Assembly: GCA_907165065.1 (NCBI GenBank)
Contig: OU015527.1
Span: forward strand, 24,937,686 to 25,001,685
Direction of reading: 5' to 3'
Origin: Caprimulgus europaeus
Taxonomy: Eukaryota; Chordata; Aves; Caprimulgiformes; Caprimulgidae
DNA length: 64,000 nt
The notes beneath the pieces were generated by a model that was not told the origin of the DNA, ran no database searches, and worked only from the letters and a program-made list of their open reading frames with translations. This document shows positions 1-11,337 of the stretch, piece after piece; positions within the stretch are counted from its first letter, which is position 1, and every line of letters starts with the position of its first letter. The translations under genes were made by a program, and so were the position numbers.

Positions 1-793
1 GCTATAATATTTTTCCTGTATTTTTCATTCATACATCATTTTTAATCTCAGAGCAGTTTAAACAGGTATTATTTGCATTTTATACATGAAGAAATTAAAA
101 CACAGCCAGGCTAAGGGCCAGTTTCTGTGTTGTGTACAAGTCTGAACCACACCAGAGAAGGAAAAATATTTCAGTTGTAGCAAGATTCTTCCCATATCAC
201 CCATGGTGTTTTTCTTGCAAGCCAATTAAGTTAAGGGAATAGGCAGATACACTAATTTTAACATTTTTTTTCTGATCAGAATGAACCTGCATAAGAATGT
301 CCTCTTTTAACCCTGAGAACTGCAGATACAGCAGTCAACACTCATTTGAGTCATACACACATAATCCTTTCTCCTCTACACTCGCTCTTCCAATAAAAAC
401 AAAGTCTAAGTCCTAGCCTTGTTCAAAATAAACCAGATTTTCTTCTGCAACAGGGATTTCTGCTGAAAAAAAAAAAGTAGAAAATCTCAGTGTCTGTATA
501 TCTTTGATTTGTTCACTTTACCAGTCAAACCAAGAAGGCCTGGACAGTAGCTTTTCCTTGCAGTCCCTGTCTGCAAATGGAAGAGTAGATCAGAACTGTT
601 AATAACACTAATCAAGCTCACAGGCTTTGAGTGCATGTCAAAAACAAAGCCTTGAACAAGCCATCAGAACAAGGTACTCTATCAGATGCTATTACTACAT
701 ACTAATTCCTACCCACTCTGTCTTACAACAAAAAACAGTCTCTAGTGTTATTATGTATGTTATACTGTGATGTTGATGATTCACCATCTTGAT
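1..793. other. No recognisable feature
   Basis: AT-rich unique sequence. I see no long reading frame, repeat family or RNA gene in it. There is one short A run near 464-476. Confidence 0.6.
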
Positions 794-1447
794 ACACAGA
801 ATCACAGAGTCACAGAATCACAGAATGTCAGGGTTTGGAAAGGACCTCAAAAGATCATCTAGTCCAATCTCCCTGCCGAAGCAGGAACATCTACATGAGA
901 TCACACAGGAAGGCGTCCAGGCGGGTCTTGAATGTCTGCAAAGAAGGAGACTCCACAACCTCCCTGGGCAGCCTGTTCCAGCGCTCTGTCACCCTCACAG
1001 TAAAGAAGTTCCTTCTCAAATTGAAGCGGAACCTCCTGTGTTCCAGCTTACACCCATTACCCCTTGTCCTATCATTGGACACCACTGTGAAGAGCCTGGA
1101 TCCATCCACCTGACACTCACCCTTCATATATTTATAAACATTAATAAGGTCCCCCCTCAGCCTCCTCTTCTCCAAGCTAAAGAGGCCCAGCTCCCTCAGC
1201 CGTTCCTCGTAAGGGAGATACTACACTCCCTTCATCACCTTGGTGGCTCTGTGCTGGACTCTCTAAAGCAGTTCCCAGTCCTTCTTGAACTGTGGGGCCC
1301 AGAACTGGACACAATATTCCAGATGTGGCCTCACCAGGGCAGAGAAGAGGGGAAGGAGAACCTCTCTTGACCTACTAACCACACCCCTCTAATGCACCCC
1401 AGGATGCCATTGGCCTTCCTGGCCACAAGGGCACAGTGCTGGCTCAT
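794..1447 (-). mobile_element. CR1 LINE, older copy, 3' part (split by insertion)
   Basis: The plus strand begins with CACAGAATCACAG-type octamers, the reverse complement of a CR1 3' tail, so the element reads on the minus strand. It continues with the 3' end of the CR1 reverse-transcriptase reading frame; the piece at 891-1175 encodes the C-terminal part with motifs such as [10 protein letters not shown] and [17 protein letters not shown]. The coding frame is broken by substitutions and shifts. At 1447 it stops in the middle of a stretch that continues at about 3539-3558, so this is one element cut in two by the younger CR1 between them. Confidence 0.9.
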
Positions 1448-3538
1448 AGAATCACAGAATCACAGAATATTAGGGATTGGAAGGGACCTCGAAAGATCAT
1501 CTAGTCCAATCCCCCTGCTGGAGCAGGAACACCTAGATGAGTTCGCACAGGAAGGCGTCCAGGCGGGTCTTGAATGTCTCCAGAGAAGGAGACTCCACAA
1601 CCCCCCTGGGCAGCCTGTTCCAGTGCTCTGTCACCCTTACAGTAAAGAAGTTTCTTCTCAAATTTAAGCGGAACCTCCTGTGTTCCAGCTTACACCTATT
1701 ACCCCTTGTCCTCTCATTGGTCGTTACTGTGAAGAGCCTGGCCCCATCCTCCTCACACTCACCATTCAAATATTTATAAACATTAATCAGGTCCCCCCTC
1801 AGTCTCCTTTTCTCCAAGCTAAAGAGCCCCAGCTCCCTCAGCCTTTCCTCATAAGGGAGATGTTCCACTCCCTTAATCATTTTGGTGGCTCTTCGCTGGA
1901 CTCTCTCAACCAGCTCCCTGTCCTTCTTGAACTGTGGGGCCCAGAACTGGACACAATATTCCAGATGTGGCCTCACCAGGGCAGAGTAAAGGGGAAGAAG
2001 AACCTCTCTTGACCTACTGACTACACCCCTTCTAATGCACCCCAGGATGCCATTGGCCTTCCTGGCCACAAGGGCACAGTGCTGGCTCATGGTCATCCTG
2101 CTGTCCACCCGGACTCCCAGATCCCTTTCCCCTACACTGCTCTCTAGGAGATCATTTCCCAACCTATACTGGAACCTGGGGTTGTTCCTGCCCAGGTGCA
2201 ACACCCTACACTTGCCCTTATTATATTTCATCAAGTTTTTCCCTGCCCAGCTCTCCAGCCTGTCCAGGTCTCTCTGGATGGCAGCACAGCCTTCTGGAGT
2301 GTCAGCCACTCCTCCCAGCTTGGTATCATCAGCAAACTTGCTGACAGTGCACTCTATTCCCTCATCCAGGTCATTGATGAATATATTGAATAATACTGGT
2401 CCTAGTACTGACCCCTGAGGGACTCCACTAGACACAGGTCTCCAACTAGACTCTGCCCCATTGACCACTACTCTCTGGCTTCTTCCCACCAGCCAGTTAA
2501 TAATCCATCTCACTACCTGCTCATCTAATCCACACTTCCTCAATTTATCAGCGAGGATGCTGTGGGAGACCGTGTCAAATGCTTTGCTGAAATCAAGATA
2601 GACCACATCCACTGCTCTACCATCATCCAGCCACCTTGTCGTGTTTTCATAAAAGTCTAGTAGGTTGGTCAAGCACGACTTCCCCTTGTTGAAGCCATGC
2701 TGACTGCCCCTAATGACCCTCTTATCCTTGATATGCCTAGAGATGGCACCAAGGATAAGTCGTTCCATCACCTTTCCAGGGATGGGGGTGAGGCTGACCG
2801 GTCTGTAGTTACCCGGGTCCTCCTTCTTGCCCTTTTTGAAGATTGGAGTGACATTTGCCTTCCTCCAGTCCTCAGGCACCTCTCCCGTTCCCCACGACTT
2901 AGCAAAGATGATGGAGAGCGGTCTAGCAATGACCTCAGCCAGCTCCCTCAACACCCGCGGGTGCATCCCATCTGGACCCATAGATTTATGGATGTCCAGA
3001 TTGCTTAATTGGTCCCTGACCCAATCCTCATCAACTGAGGCAATCTTCTCCATTGTCCTGTCTCCATCTGGGGTCTCCAGGGTACAGAGCTCCTCAAGAC
3101 AGCTTCCGGCAGAGTAGACAGAGGCAAAGAAGGCATTCAATAGCTCTGCCTTCTCTGTATCCTCTGTCACCAGGGTACCCCCCTCATTTATCAGTGGGCC
3201 TACATTGCCTCTGACGTTGGCTTTATCTGCCATGTATTTGAAGAAGCTCTTCCTGTTGTCCTTGACCCCTCTGGCAAGATCTAATTCTAAGGAGGCCTTG
3301 GCTTTCCTAGTTGCCTCCCTACATCCTCTGACAATATCCTTATATTCCTCCCAAGTAGCCAGCCCCTCCTTCCATGATTTGTAAACTCTCCTCTTCCACT
3401 TAAGTCTGGCCAGCAGTTCCCTGCTTAACCAAGCAGGTCTCCTGGCTCCCTTCCCTGACTTCCTACATATCGGAATGCTTCGATCTTGAGCCCAGAAGAA
3501 GCAGTCCCTGAATGCTAACCAGTCCCTGAATGCTAACC
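1448..3538 (-). mobile_element. Young 5'-truncated CR1 LINE nested in an older CR1
   Basis: About 2.1 kb on the minus strand, from the octamer tail (CACAGAAT units at the low-coordinate end) up to the linker that precedes the reverse transcriptase. The endonuclease domain and ORF1 are missing, the usual outcome of incomplete target-primed reverse transcription. The coding part is open throughout (see the CDS entry), so this insertion is younger than its host copy. The 5' junction is untidy: an 18-bp perfect tandem duplication at 3503-3520 and 3521-3538, then three GGTCAT units at 3541-3558 where intact copies have one. Confidence 0.92.
1533..3233 (-). CDS. CR1 ORF2 reverse transcriptase, uninterrupted, N-terminally truncated
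   Basis: Encodes the reverse-transcriptase part of the CR1 ORF2 protein, which copies the element RNA into DNA at a nicked chromosomal target. From the first Met there are 566 residues. The same frame stays open upstream to about 3538, adding roughly 100 residues of pre-RT linker with motifs such as WEEYKD and DNRKSFFKY, so the Met is not a natural start. Visible RT motifs: [12 protein letters not shown] (about 87-98), NYRPVSLT (142-149), YLDFSKAFD with catalytic Asp214, [12 protein letters not shown] (268-279), and FADD with catalytic Asp302 and Asp303. The C-terminal region (about 400-566) is the conserved CR1 tail. No endonuclease domain is present. No promoter is visible, so expression would need read-through transcription. 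Absence of stops suggests recent insertion, not host function. Confidence 0.85.
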   Translation of the reverse strand: MADKANVRGNVGPLINEGGTLVTEDTEKAELLNAFFASVYSAGSCLEELCTLETPDGDRTMEKIASVDEDWVRDQLSNLDIHKSMGPDGMHPRVLRELAEVIARPLSIIFAKSWGTGEVPEDWRKANVTPIFKKGKKEDPGNYRPVSLTPIPGKVMERLILGAISRHIKDKRVIRGSQHGFNKGKSCLTNLLDFYENTTRWLDDGRAVDVVYLDFSKAFDTVSHSILADKLRKCGLDEQVVRWIINWLVGRSQRVVVNGAESSWRPVSSGVPQGSVLGPVLFNIFINDLDEGIECTVSKFADDTKLGGVADTPEGCAAIQRDLDRLESWAGKNLMKYNKGKCRVLHLGRNNPRFQYRLGNDLLESSVGERDLGVRVDSRMTMSQHCALVARKANGILGCIRRGVVSRSREVLLPLYSALVRPHLEYCVQFWAPQFKKDRELVERVQRRATKMIKGVEHLPYEERLRELGLFSLEKRRLRGDLINVYKYLNGECEEDGARLFTVTTNERTRGNRCKLEHRRFRLNLRRNFFTVRVTEHWNRLPRGVVESPSLETFKTRLDAFLCELI

Positions 3539-3558
3539 ATGGTCATGGTCATGGTCAT
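3503..3558. repeat. Tandem duplications at the 5' junction of the nested CR1
   Basis: The 18-mer AGTCCCTGAATGCTAACC occurs twice back to back (3503-3520, 3521-3538). Three GGTCAT units follow at 3541-3558. An intact CR1 of the same family at 2086-2100 has a single copy at the equivalent place. This marks the junction between the young CR1 and the resumed older CR1. Confidence 0.85.
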
Positions 3559-3741
3559 CCTGCTGTCCACCAGGACTCCCAGATCCTTTTCCCCTACACT
3601 GCTTTCTAACAGATCACTTCCCAACCTATACTGGAACCTGGGGTTGTTCCTGCCCAGGTGCAACACCCTACACTTGCCCTTATTATATTTCATTAAGTTT
3701 TTCCCCGTCCAGCTCTCCAGCCTATCCAGGTCTCTCTGGAC
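3539..3741 (-). mobile_element. CR1 LINE, older copy, 5' remainder
   Basis: Continuation of the element at 794-1447: the sequence resumes exactly where that piece stopped and matches the same family at 2092-2275. It encodes a small part of the RT C-terminal region (for example [18 protein letters not shown] on the minus strand) and ends abruptly at about 3741, its own 5' truncation point. Confidence 0.88.
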
Positions 3742-6700
3742 AAATACAAAAACATAGGAAAAGAGATATTAAATTTTTCTAAGTACACAGACAATCCAAC
3801 ACTAGTAAATATTGCAAATAATTAAAATCACAGGCAATGACAAGCTAGCAGATAGCAGAAGATTCATTCTTAAAATGTATCTTTTCTCAACTGCTAGTAT
3901 TTCCCTTTGGAGAAGATAATTTTCAAATAGCAACAAACATGACTCAGCCACCAAATAATGAGAATATGGTAATATTAGCTTTTAAAGAATTATTATTAAT
4001 GAATGGCTAAATGCCACAAGGAAAATGAAATTGCCTTGGATATACCTGAGACAAAATGCTGAAAAATTTTATGGTCATGTGCTGTTAAAATATCCTTGGC
4101 TTGTATACTAGGCATCCAACTGCTCTTAGTTCTGAAGAAGAATGGGCCAAGGATCTGGTTAGCCTTATTATTTCTGCACAAAGTGCATTCTAACATATCA
4201 CAAGAGGTGCCTTTGGTGTTTTATCTTAATGCTACTCAACAGTTAACAGTCTTCTAAGAATCTCATGGAAAAGAGAGTTGTTTCTTTTCACTGGAATTGC
4301 TGACCCCTTGCACTTCCATTACTGTCTTGTAGCACATACTAGTCACATGGACTCTGAAGAAGAGTCCTGCACATATCAAAGTTACTTTATTTTCAGGAAT
4401 CTTCAGTATATCAGGTATTCATATATTCAAGAAACACTACTCATGGCTAACGCAGGAGACCTAGTGATGCAGTTAAATATTTCAAATTAGCATGAAAATT
4501 GCTAAACTCTCTAGACTCCCCAGCTGAAACCAAATCCCTGATAGTTTTCATTTTTTGCTCAGTCTTGGTATGGGATTTTCACTAATTCAGTTCATTGTTG
4601 GTGTTGGGCATGGAGGACTTACTTTAGATTTAATTTATCTTCAGGCATTAGCTAATACAGTATTTGAATACATTGGTGTGTTCGGAATAACTTTGTTATG
4701 AACATAAATCCACCTGGATTCTGCTTGAAATGGATAGTCAACTTAGTGGATTAGCTGAAAAGATAATTAAAATCTTTATAAATTAGTAGTCAGTAGACTA
4801 TTTAACAGCTATAGAGGGCTTTTTAATCCGTCCCTAACTTGTTAAAGCTACAGTAAAGCCCACCAAACTCCACTACGGTTTGTGTTATGTAAACTCTAGT
4901 GAATTAAAGAAAATGAGCAAAAAGTTTCCAGAAAGAGATACCTGCCAAATGCTGATGTATCTTGTTTCCTTATTTGCCCAGAACTGACAAGACACAGAGG
5001 AAAAAAGTCCCTTCTCTTACCTGAACAATGTGTTCAAGAATAGGCAGCTATTACCAGACTGTTACTTGAAAATAAGTCAGTAGGCAAACTTCGCTGCGCA
5101 TTTATTCTTATATAAAACATGGATGACTATTTTTAAATACAGCCTAGGCCCTATTAGAACCAAAACCCATGATCCCGAGCCCATTAAAAACAAAAGAATT
5201 ACTCCCATTAATATCAATGGCTACTAGATAAGGCCACAAGAAAGAAAAATCCCCACTGAAAACAGTGGGAGTTCTGCCTGCATAAACTGCCCCTGTAAGC
5301 TCCTAGTATTTTTTCTTCTTTCATTTTGTCGTAAATATTTTATAAACAAAACTCACTGAACTTAGAGGTTGTGCATATGACATTATGCAACACTTTTGTA
5401 AGGATCTTGCTGGTCTTCGCAGGGCTTTCTTGTACATATCTCTGTGTCACTTCAAGAGCAACCTGAGGATAGAATCTCTTTTGGGAAGCAAATGTCATGC
5501 TTTATCTTGACACTGTTACTATATGGAAGGTATGGTAGACCAGAAACAGCTGCTAAGTTTAAGTGTAACCTATGTGTTAAAATGCCAAGCTAAGTATATT
5601 TTTACCTTGTTTCTGACAGAATAAAGTAGTCTTTCGTTTAGACCCTACTAAAATGAAAAAATTCTCCTTGTGTCCAAGCACAAAACCCTAATACACTAAA
5701 CATACTATTCAGCTGAGTTTGGCAAATGCACTGGGAGATTCTGTTAAATGGCATTTGAAATGCCTGCCTCAGAATAAGAATGGTTATATTGCTTCTGAGG
5801 ACTAATATCACAGATTTCCACCAGTCATTGGGCAAGTAAAGGCACACAAAAATAAATTGATAAACAGGCTTTTGTTATTTGAATGTGATTTTTCATTTCA
5901 CAGTCAAATGCTAATTAGGGATAAAGGGATTTTTGAATTTGTTCATGAATTGTGGATTTATAAACTATCACAGAGAAGCATAAAGCTCCCTGAAATGCCT
6001 TTATTAGAACACATACCTGGGGTTGTTTATGCTTTATCTTGAGAGAGTTACCAAATGAAAGAAATTCCAGGCATTACCTAGTTAATTGTTATTGGTTCCT
6101 GCTTAACTATAACACTATAGGAGATTTCTGCAAATAGTTTGAAATACAAATTTTGCTGCTACAACAGTCCATTGGGCTTTTTATACCATTTTCTATCTAT
6201 TTTTAAGAAGTAGTCATCAAGAAATGTGATAAAAAGTTTCATACAATAAAAAGTTGAAAAAAAAAAATTAGAAAGCACATGAAAAAGCTAGAAAATATGC
6301 TAACTGAGCAGTAACAAAAATGCAATACAATGCTACACAATGACAACGAAAAATAAACTGATAAAATCCAGACCTTTAGTAGGCCTTCTCCCACATGCTA
6401 GGTCTGTAAGTCCTGGCACTGATGGCTTGTTTTGGGTGGGATGAAGTGGAAGGGGAAGAATCTTTAGTATGTGATGCTATAACTATTCCAACTTATTCCA
6501 TAAGCTTCAGGCAATCATTAGTTTTATAGATTGAAATTATACCAAAGCTATTGACTATCCCCAGATCAAATTAGAGAACATGCAAGAGTTATGGGTAACA
6601 TTAAAACACCCTGAAAAGCTTTAGTGTATCTGAAACAGAGACAAGAGCAACAGAGTAAGAGAAAATATGAAAAAACAAATGGCAAATGAACGACAGAGGA

Positions 6701-9700
6701 AAACAAGTGAGATACAACATATAGGCCTTCTTCTATCCCTAGGGCAAATATTTATATTTCTGCATTTCAACTGCATTATGTCTCTAAGATGATCTATGGG
6801 AGAGCTGGGCTTAACTTCTCATCATGCATAAGCAAAAATTACAATCTAAATACAAAAAACAGCTTGAAAATTTACAGTACTGATTCATGCAGTGGATGAA
6901 AGCCAGATTTTGTCAACTGTGAAAGTATATAAATATACTTCTATTATGCACATTTACAAAAGGTTTTTTTTGTTTTCCTTTCATAACAGGATTGCTGCTG
7001 CTTTAAAGAAGAGGTTGTAGATAGTTGCTCTTTACATTATTTTAAGCTGAAAGTGAATACTGAAGAGAACAGGGCTATGTTCTAAACTCATCACACCACC
7101 CTGTTGCAGTGAGGGCTGAAAAATTGTGGTCTCGGCGCATACAAGCATCAGCAGCTTACATGCAACACTCTGATATCTCCCACTCAGGACAAGATGGATT
7201 ATGCCTAAAGCCTGATGGTGACAGCCATGCAAACTACAGACTGTCAGATCTGTCCAGGCTTCGAGAACAGTAAAATATCCCTTTTTTGTTGTGGTTTTTT
7301 ACCCAGATAAAATTCCTGGAAAGAAAAGGTGGAGGCATGCCTATGGTACATCTGGATATACAGCATTTTAAATTTACACCAGCAAAATTTAGTTGCACTG
7401 AGGAATGGAATCTTCAATCTTACATTTGTTCCTCCCTGTTTTATTGATTTAATAGATGAAGGTTGTTAGCATCATAATAAGGGTGCAACTTTTCACACAG
7501 TCTACGTAAACTAGTGTCACAGACTTCGGATTCATCCTAAGTGTAACAGCTCTGGATTGTCTTACATTTCTAAAATTGAGCAATAATATATCTTCAAAAT
7601 TTATTTCCAGCTAAGTTAGTGCCAATTGTTTTGAGAGAAAGTGAGAAAACCTGGGCTGACAAGAGAAAGAGTTACATTTATAAAGCAACCATATTCACTC
7701 AGATAGGTCATACACAAAACTGACATTGACAAAGCATGAATGATCACTCAAATCCTATCAATGTTGCTACTACTAACATCTCGTGGTACCTGGACATCAT
7801 TTACAAATACTGTGAATAATTTAGAGAGAAAGGGTGAATATTCACTGCAAACTCTGAATATTCATCATTGCTCATGTTGTGTTTGATATATATCTTCACA
7901 CATATGAATGTAGAAACTGCACAGTAAGAAAAGCAACCATGCTGATTGTCAGGAGAAAAAGACTTATACTGTAGCTTTTGGGTTATTAGAAAAAGTGTCA
8001 GAAAGGTTAATCCAATTTCACACTATAGGATTCCCTCAAGACTCAAAAGCAAAACTTAAAAATGTATAATCTGGTCTCCTATGTCTGTTAATCCTTTGCA
8101 CTAATGATTAGTTCCTGTTGAGATTAGCGAATAAAATAAAAACATTTTTTTTAAAGATTAAATGAAGGTTAAAGGTTCTTAAGCCTGTTTTCTTTTTCTT
8201 TCTTTCTCTTTTTTAAAATAAATCATTATACTAACAAAATGTAGGTAGAGTTTTAAAGTAGCAACTGGAAATCTCCTTCTTATGATGAAATAATGTTTTC
8301 CTTGGGTACATAAAATGCATTAGGCACAGTCTCAAATAAAATCAAAGCTCCTGGGTTACAAGGGTCAAACAAATTAAGCTTCCTTTTAGATTTGCGTCAG
8401 CATCTGAGCCCAATAAAATACTTCTCAATTGAACAGTAAGCACTGTCGGTCAGCCCCAGCTTGGATTATGTAATGGCTTTCAATCATAACTATTTCAGTC
8501 TAGCATATGGAATATTTCACATCACTAGCTAGTTTTGCTACTGCTGACATCTTAATCTGAAGTGGAAGCTGCTTAAAGTCTTATAATCTCTCAAGTGCTC
8601 TAAAATATGAGCAATTTAAATATGTATTTCCTAGCAATTAATGCCTAACAGTAACAATGGCCAAAGGTTTTGTGTATCATCTGTAAGTTTAGGGGAAGCA
8701 GTTCTACTGAAGAGTTAAAGGGAAAGTCTGAAAAAACAATCTTTTTTTCCGTCTCTCAGGGGTGGCATACTAAGTTTCTGGTTCAATAGGTGAACTACTT
8801 TTGTTTTGAACATTTGTGGAGTGATGCTTCTAAGCCATGCATCTCTCAAAGCTCTAAAAGAGCTAAGGCACCTATAACAAGATTTTGTTACATGTATTGA
8901 TCTGCCTAGCTGTCCTTCAGCACAAACATAAAAGTCAAAACAACTTGAAATTATTTATACAGAGTAACAAGCTGAGAAGTAGTGGTGTCATTACTGGGAG
9001 ACTGCCCTTTTAATTATGTGCTTCCCCCTCCCCCAGTCTTCATAGTCGTTTTGGGTGGGTAGAAAAAGGGTTTTTATGCTGCACAGAACCTGACACATTG
9101 TGAGCAATACAAGCAAATACATGGTAATGTAGATTACAATAGTAATTCTACTAGAAAAGAAATCAGCATGCTGCATCAGCATATTACAATTCCCAGCAGG
9201 ATAATTTCTTTCCCAAGAAGAAAGAGAAAAAATACTAGCACAAGCTAGAGGCCAAGACAAGATCTGGTTTAATACTTTGATATTTATGTGTCGCTTGACC
9301 AACATCTGATACAGACTAGGTGCTACATATCATCTGTGAAGTGGAAAATGTAAAAGTGCATTTTAAATTATACAAACTGTATGTTTCTATTCATGCACCA
9401 TTCTTTATTTTATAATGTCTTATAGCTTCGGTGTAGTGTGTGTTTGTTTTTGTTTTTGCTTTTAATGTTGATAAGTGATGTAGCTGATTGCTATGCCACA
9501 TAAAGGGTTACTGAAATTACAAGTATATATCTTTCTTAGAGATCTTTATAAAATCTAAGCCCTCTTATGCTTTTGTTTTCTATGGTTCTGATTTAAAATT
9601 GTTCTGTCTCTCACACAGCAGTAGGGAAGCAGTCCAAAGACTTGACTGCACTGCAATGCTTTTTATGTAAACTCTACAACCAAAACACATGAACTCACAA

Positions 9701-10589
9701 GGAACCATGAGCTGATGAAAACATGAAGCACAATATATGAATGGTTTAGTTTACCGATATAGTTTGTGGAGCTGGAAGCTGGCCTACTGCTCTGTCTAAG
9801 AGGGAGAAACAATACCATTGTACCCACAATTTCATTCCCTTAACTCATTCTAGCTGAGACTTTAAAGAAAAGCAATCTATAAGGGCATAATGTTCACAAA
9901 TCAATCAAAAAAATCAGATACTGATCTCATTTCATTCAACAAATATTTTGCCAATGGCAGCAGCTGAACAGGGTAAGAGTCAAGGACTGTAAAATGCTAT
10001 TCTGGCATGCAATCTACTCCACCTTTTTTGTGAAAAACACTGCTGCATCCAAAAAGAACAAAACTATGAATAGAGGGAGTATAAATGATATGAACGTCAT
10101 CCACTGCTGAATATGCTCAGAGTCCTAATTTCCTTTTTTTTACCTTAGCTCTAATGGTACATAAGCATTGCAAGTAAGCATGCAATTCAAATCTTTCAGT
10201 CAATTTTCACTGAAAAAACTACAAAAGTGCATTTTCTCTCCCAAAATTAGAACAGAACCCCAATCCTTCGTCCTGGCACTATCAAAGCTGCAAAGTGCAT
10301 CATCCTTTACGGTTGAGATTTTTCTTTGAAATATATCATGGCTCCCAGTATCTAAGCACAATCTCTCCTCTGTGTGAAAGAACACTTGCACTTACTCAGA
10401 GATGCCTATGTACAGTTTGAAAAAATGTCATCTGTTCACCCCTTAGGAGCAATTTTCTTTATCAATGAGTAAACATATATAATCAATAAAGGGATTTTGA
10501 TTATGATTCTATGATTATTGTCTTTGATTCATGGTGGATGTCAAGGAGGGATACTTATGCTCCTAGGCAACTGCATTTCAATGCAAAAT
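3742..10589. other. Unique AT-rich DNA, no gene seen
   Basis: About 6.8 kb with only short chance reading frames, none resembling a known family. It holds a possible ancient repeat relic near 5155-5290 (separate entry), a T-rich/GT-rich patch near 9440-9465 and scattered A runs. Conserved regulatory elements could lie here but cannot be recognised without comparison to other genomes. Confidence 0.5.
5155..5290. repeat. Possible ancient amniote repeat relic
   Basis: Contains CCCATTAATATCAATGG and, about 60 bases on, CCACTGAAAACAGTGGGAG followed by TTCTGCCTGCATAAA. These resemble decayed forms of the CCCATTGACTTCAATGGGAG and TTTTGCCTGAGTAA blocks common in old amniote interspersed repeats. The match is from memory of the motif only, and the family assignment is uncertain. 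Confidence 0.3.
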
Positions 10590-11337
10590 TGCTGTGTATT
10601 ACTTGCACCAGGTACAGGTGCCCAGGTCCTGGCAATGGTGTGGGCAGCCTCTGTGAGGAGAGGTCAAGGCTGACCCATAATAGCCAATTACATTTTGTTG
10701 CAACAGACCCACCACGGGGCACAGCTGAGCACCTCAATCAAGATGATGGGTGTGTTTAGGAATGGGGGAAAAATGCTGCTTTATAGTGTGTGAGAAGGAT
10801 GATGGGAAAAATTGTGAGAAACAGCCCTGCAGACACCAAGGTCAAAAAAGAAGGAGGAGATGTTCCAGGCAGAGATTCCCCTGCAGTCCATGGACACAAC
10901 CCACAGTGGAGCAGTGAAACAGTGGGATGAGGAAGGAGCAGCAGAAAGGAGCTGTTATGGACTGACCAGACCACAGCCCCCATTCCCCATCCCTCTGTGC
11001 TGCTAGGGGAGGGTGGGGAAGGTGAAAGAGTCAGGAATGAAGGACTGAAGCTGAGCCTGGGAAGAAGGAAGGATAGAGGAAGGAAGATGTTAAGATGTTT
11101 TGTCATTTGCCTTTGTTTCTCTACATCCAAATCCCTTTTAATTGGTAAATTACATTATTTTTCTACAAGTAAAGTCTGTTTTGCCTGTGACAATAACCAG
11201 TGAGTGATCTTCCTGTCCTTATGTCAACCCATAAGCCTTTTTCATCTTATTCCCTCCTTTTGTCCTGTTGAGGAAGGTGAGTGAGAGAGCAGCTGAGTGT
11301 GGATGTCTGGTAGCCAGCTAAGGTCAACTCACCACCA
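10590..11337 (+). mobile_element. Solo LTR (ERVL-like family), plus orientation
   Basis: Carries the block order of a common avian ERV LTR also present at 48.0, and reversed at 18.4 and 61.3 kb. In order: GAAACAGCCCTGCAGACACC (10829-10848), a GCAGCAGAAAGGAGC-like segment, GAAGCTGAGCCTGGGAAGAAGG, an AAGTCTGTTTTGCC segment, GTGAGTGATC, and an end near CTCACCACCA. No internal retroviral genes flank it, so it is a solo LTR left by recombination between two LTRs. The 5' boundary is approximate and no clear target duplication was found. The copy is well diverged, so it is old. Confidence 0.75.

Noticed and set aside
789-2418. Plus-strand frames of 90-190 codons in 0.8-2.4 kb
   Set aside because: Antisense shadows of the CR1 reverse-transcriptase frame.
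10497-10521. ATTATGATTCTATGATTATTG as a CR1 tail
   Set aside because: Only about one octamer matches and no CR1 body adjoins it on either side.
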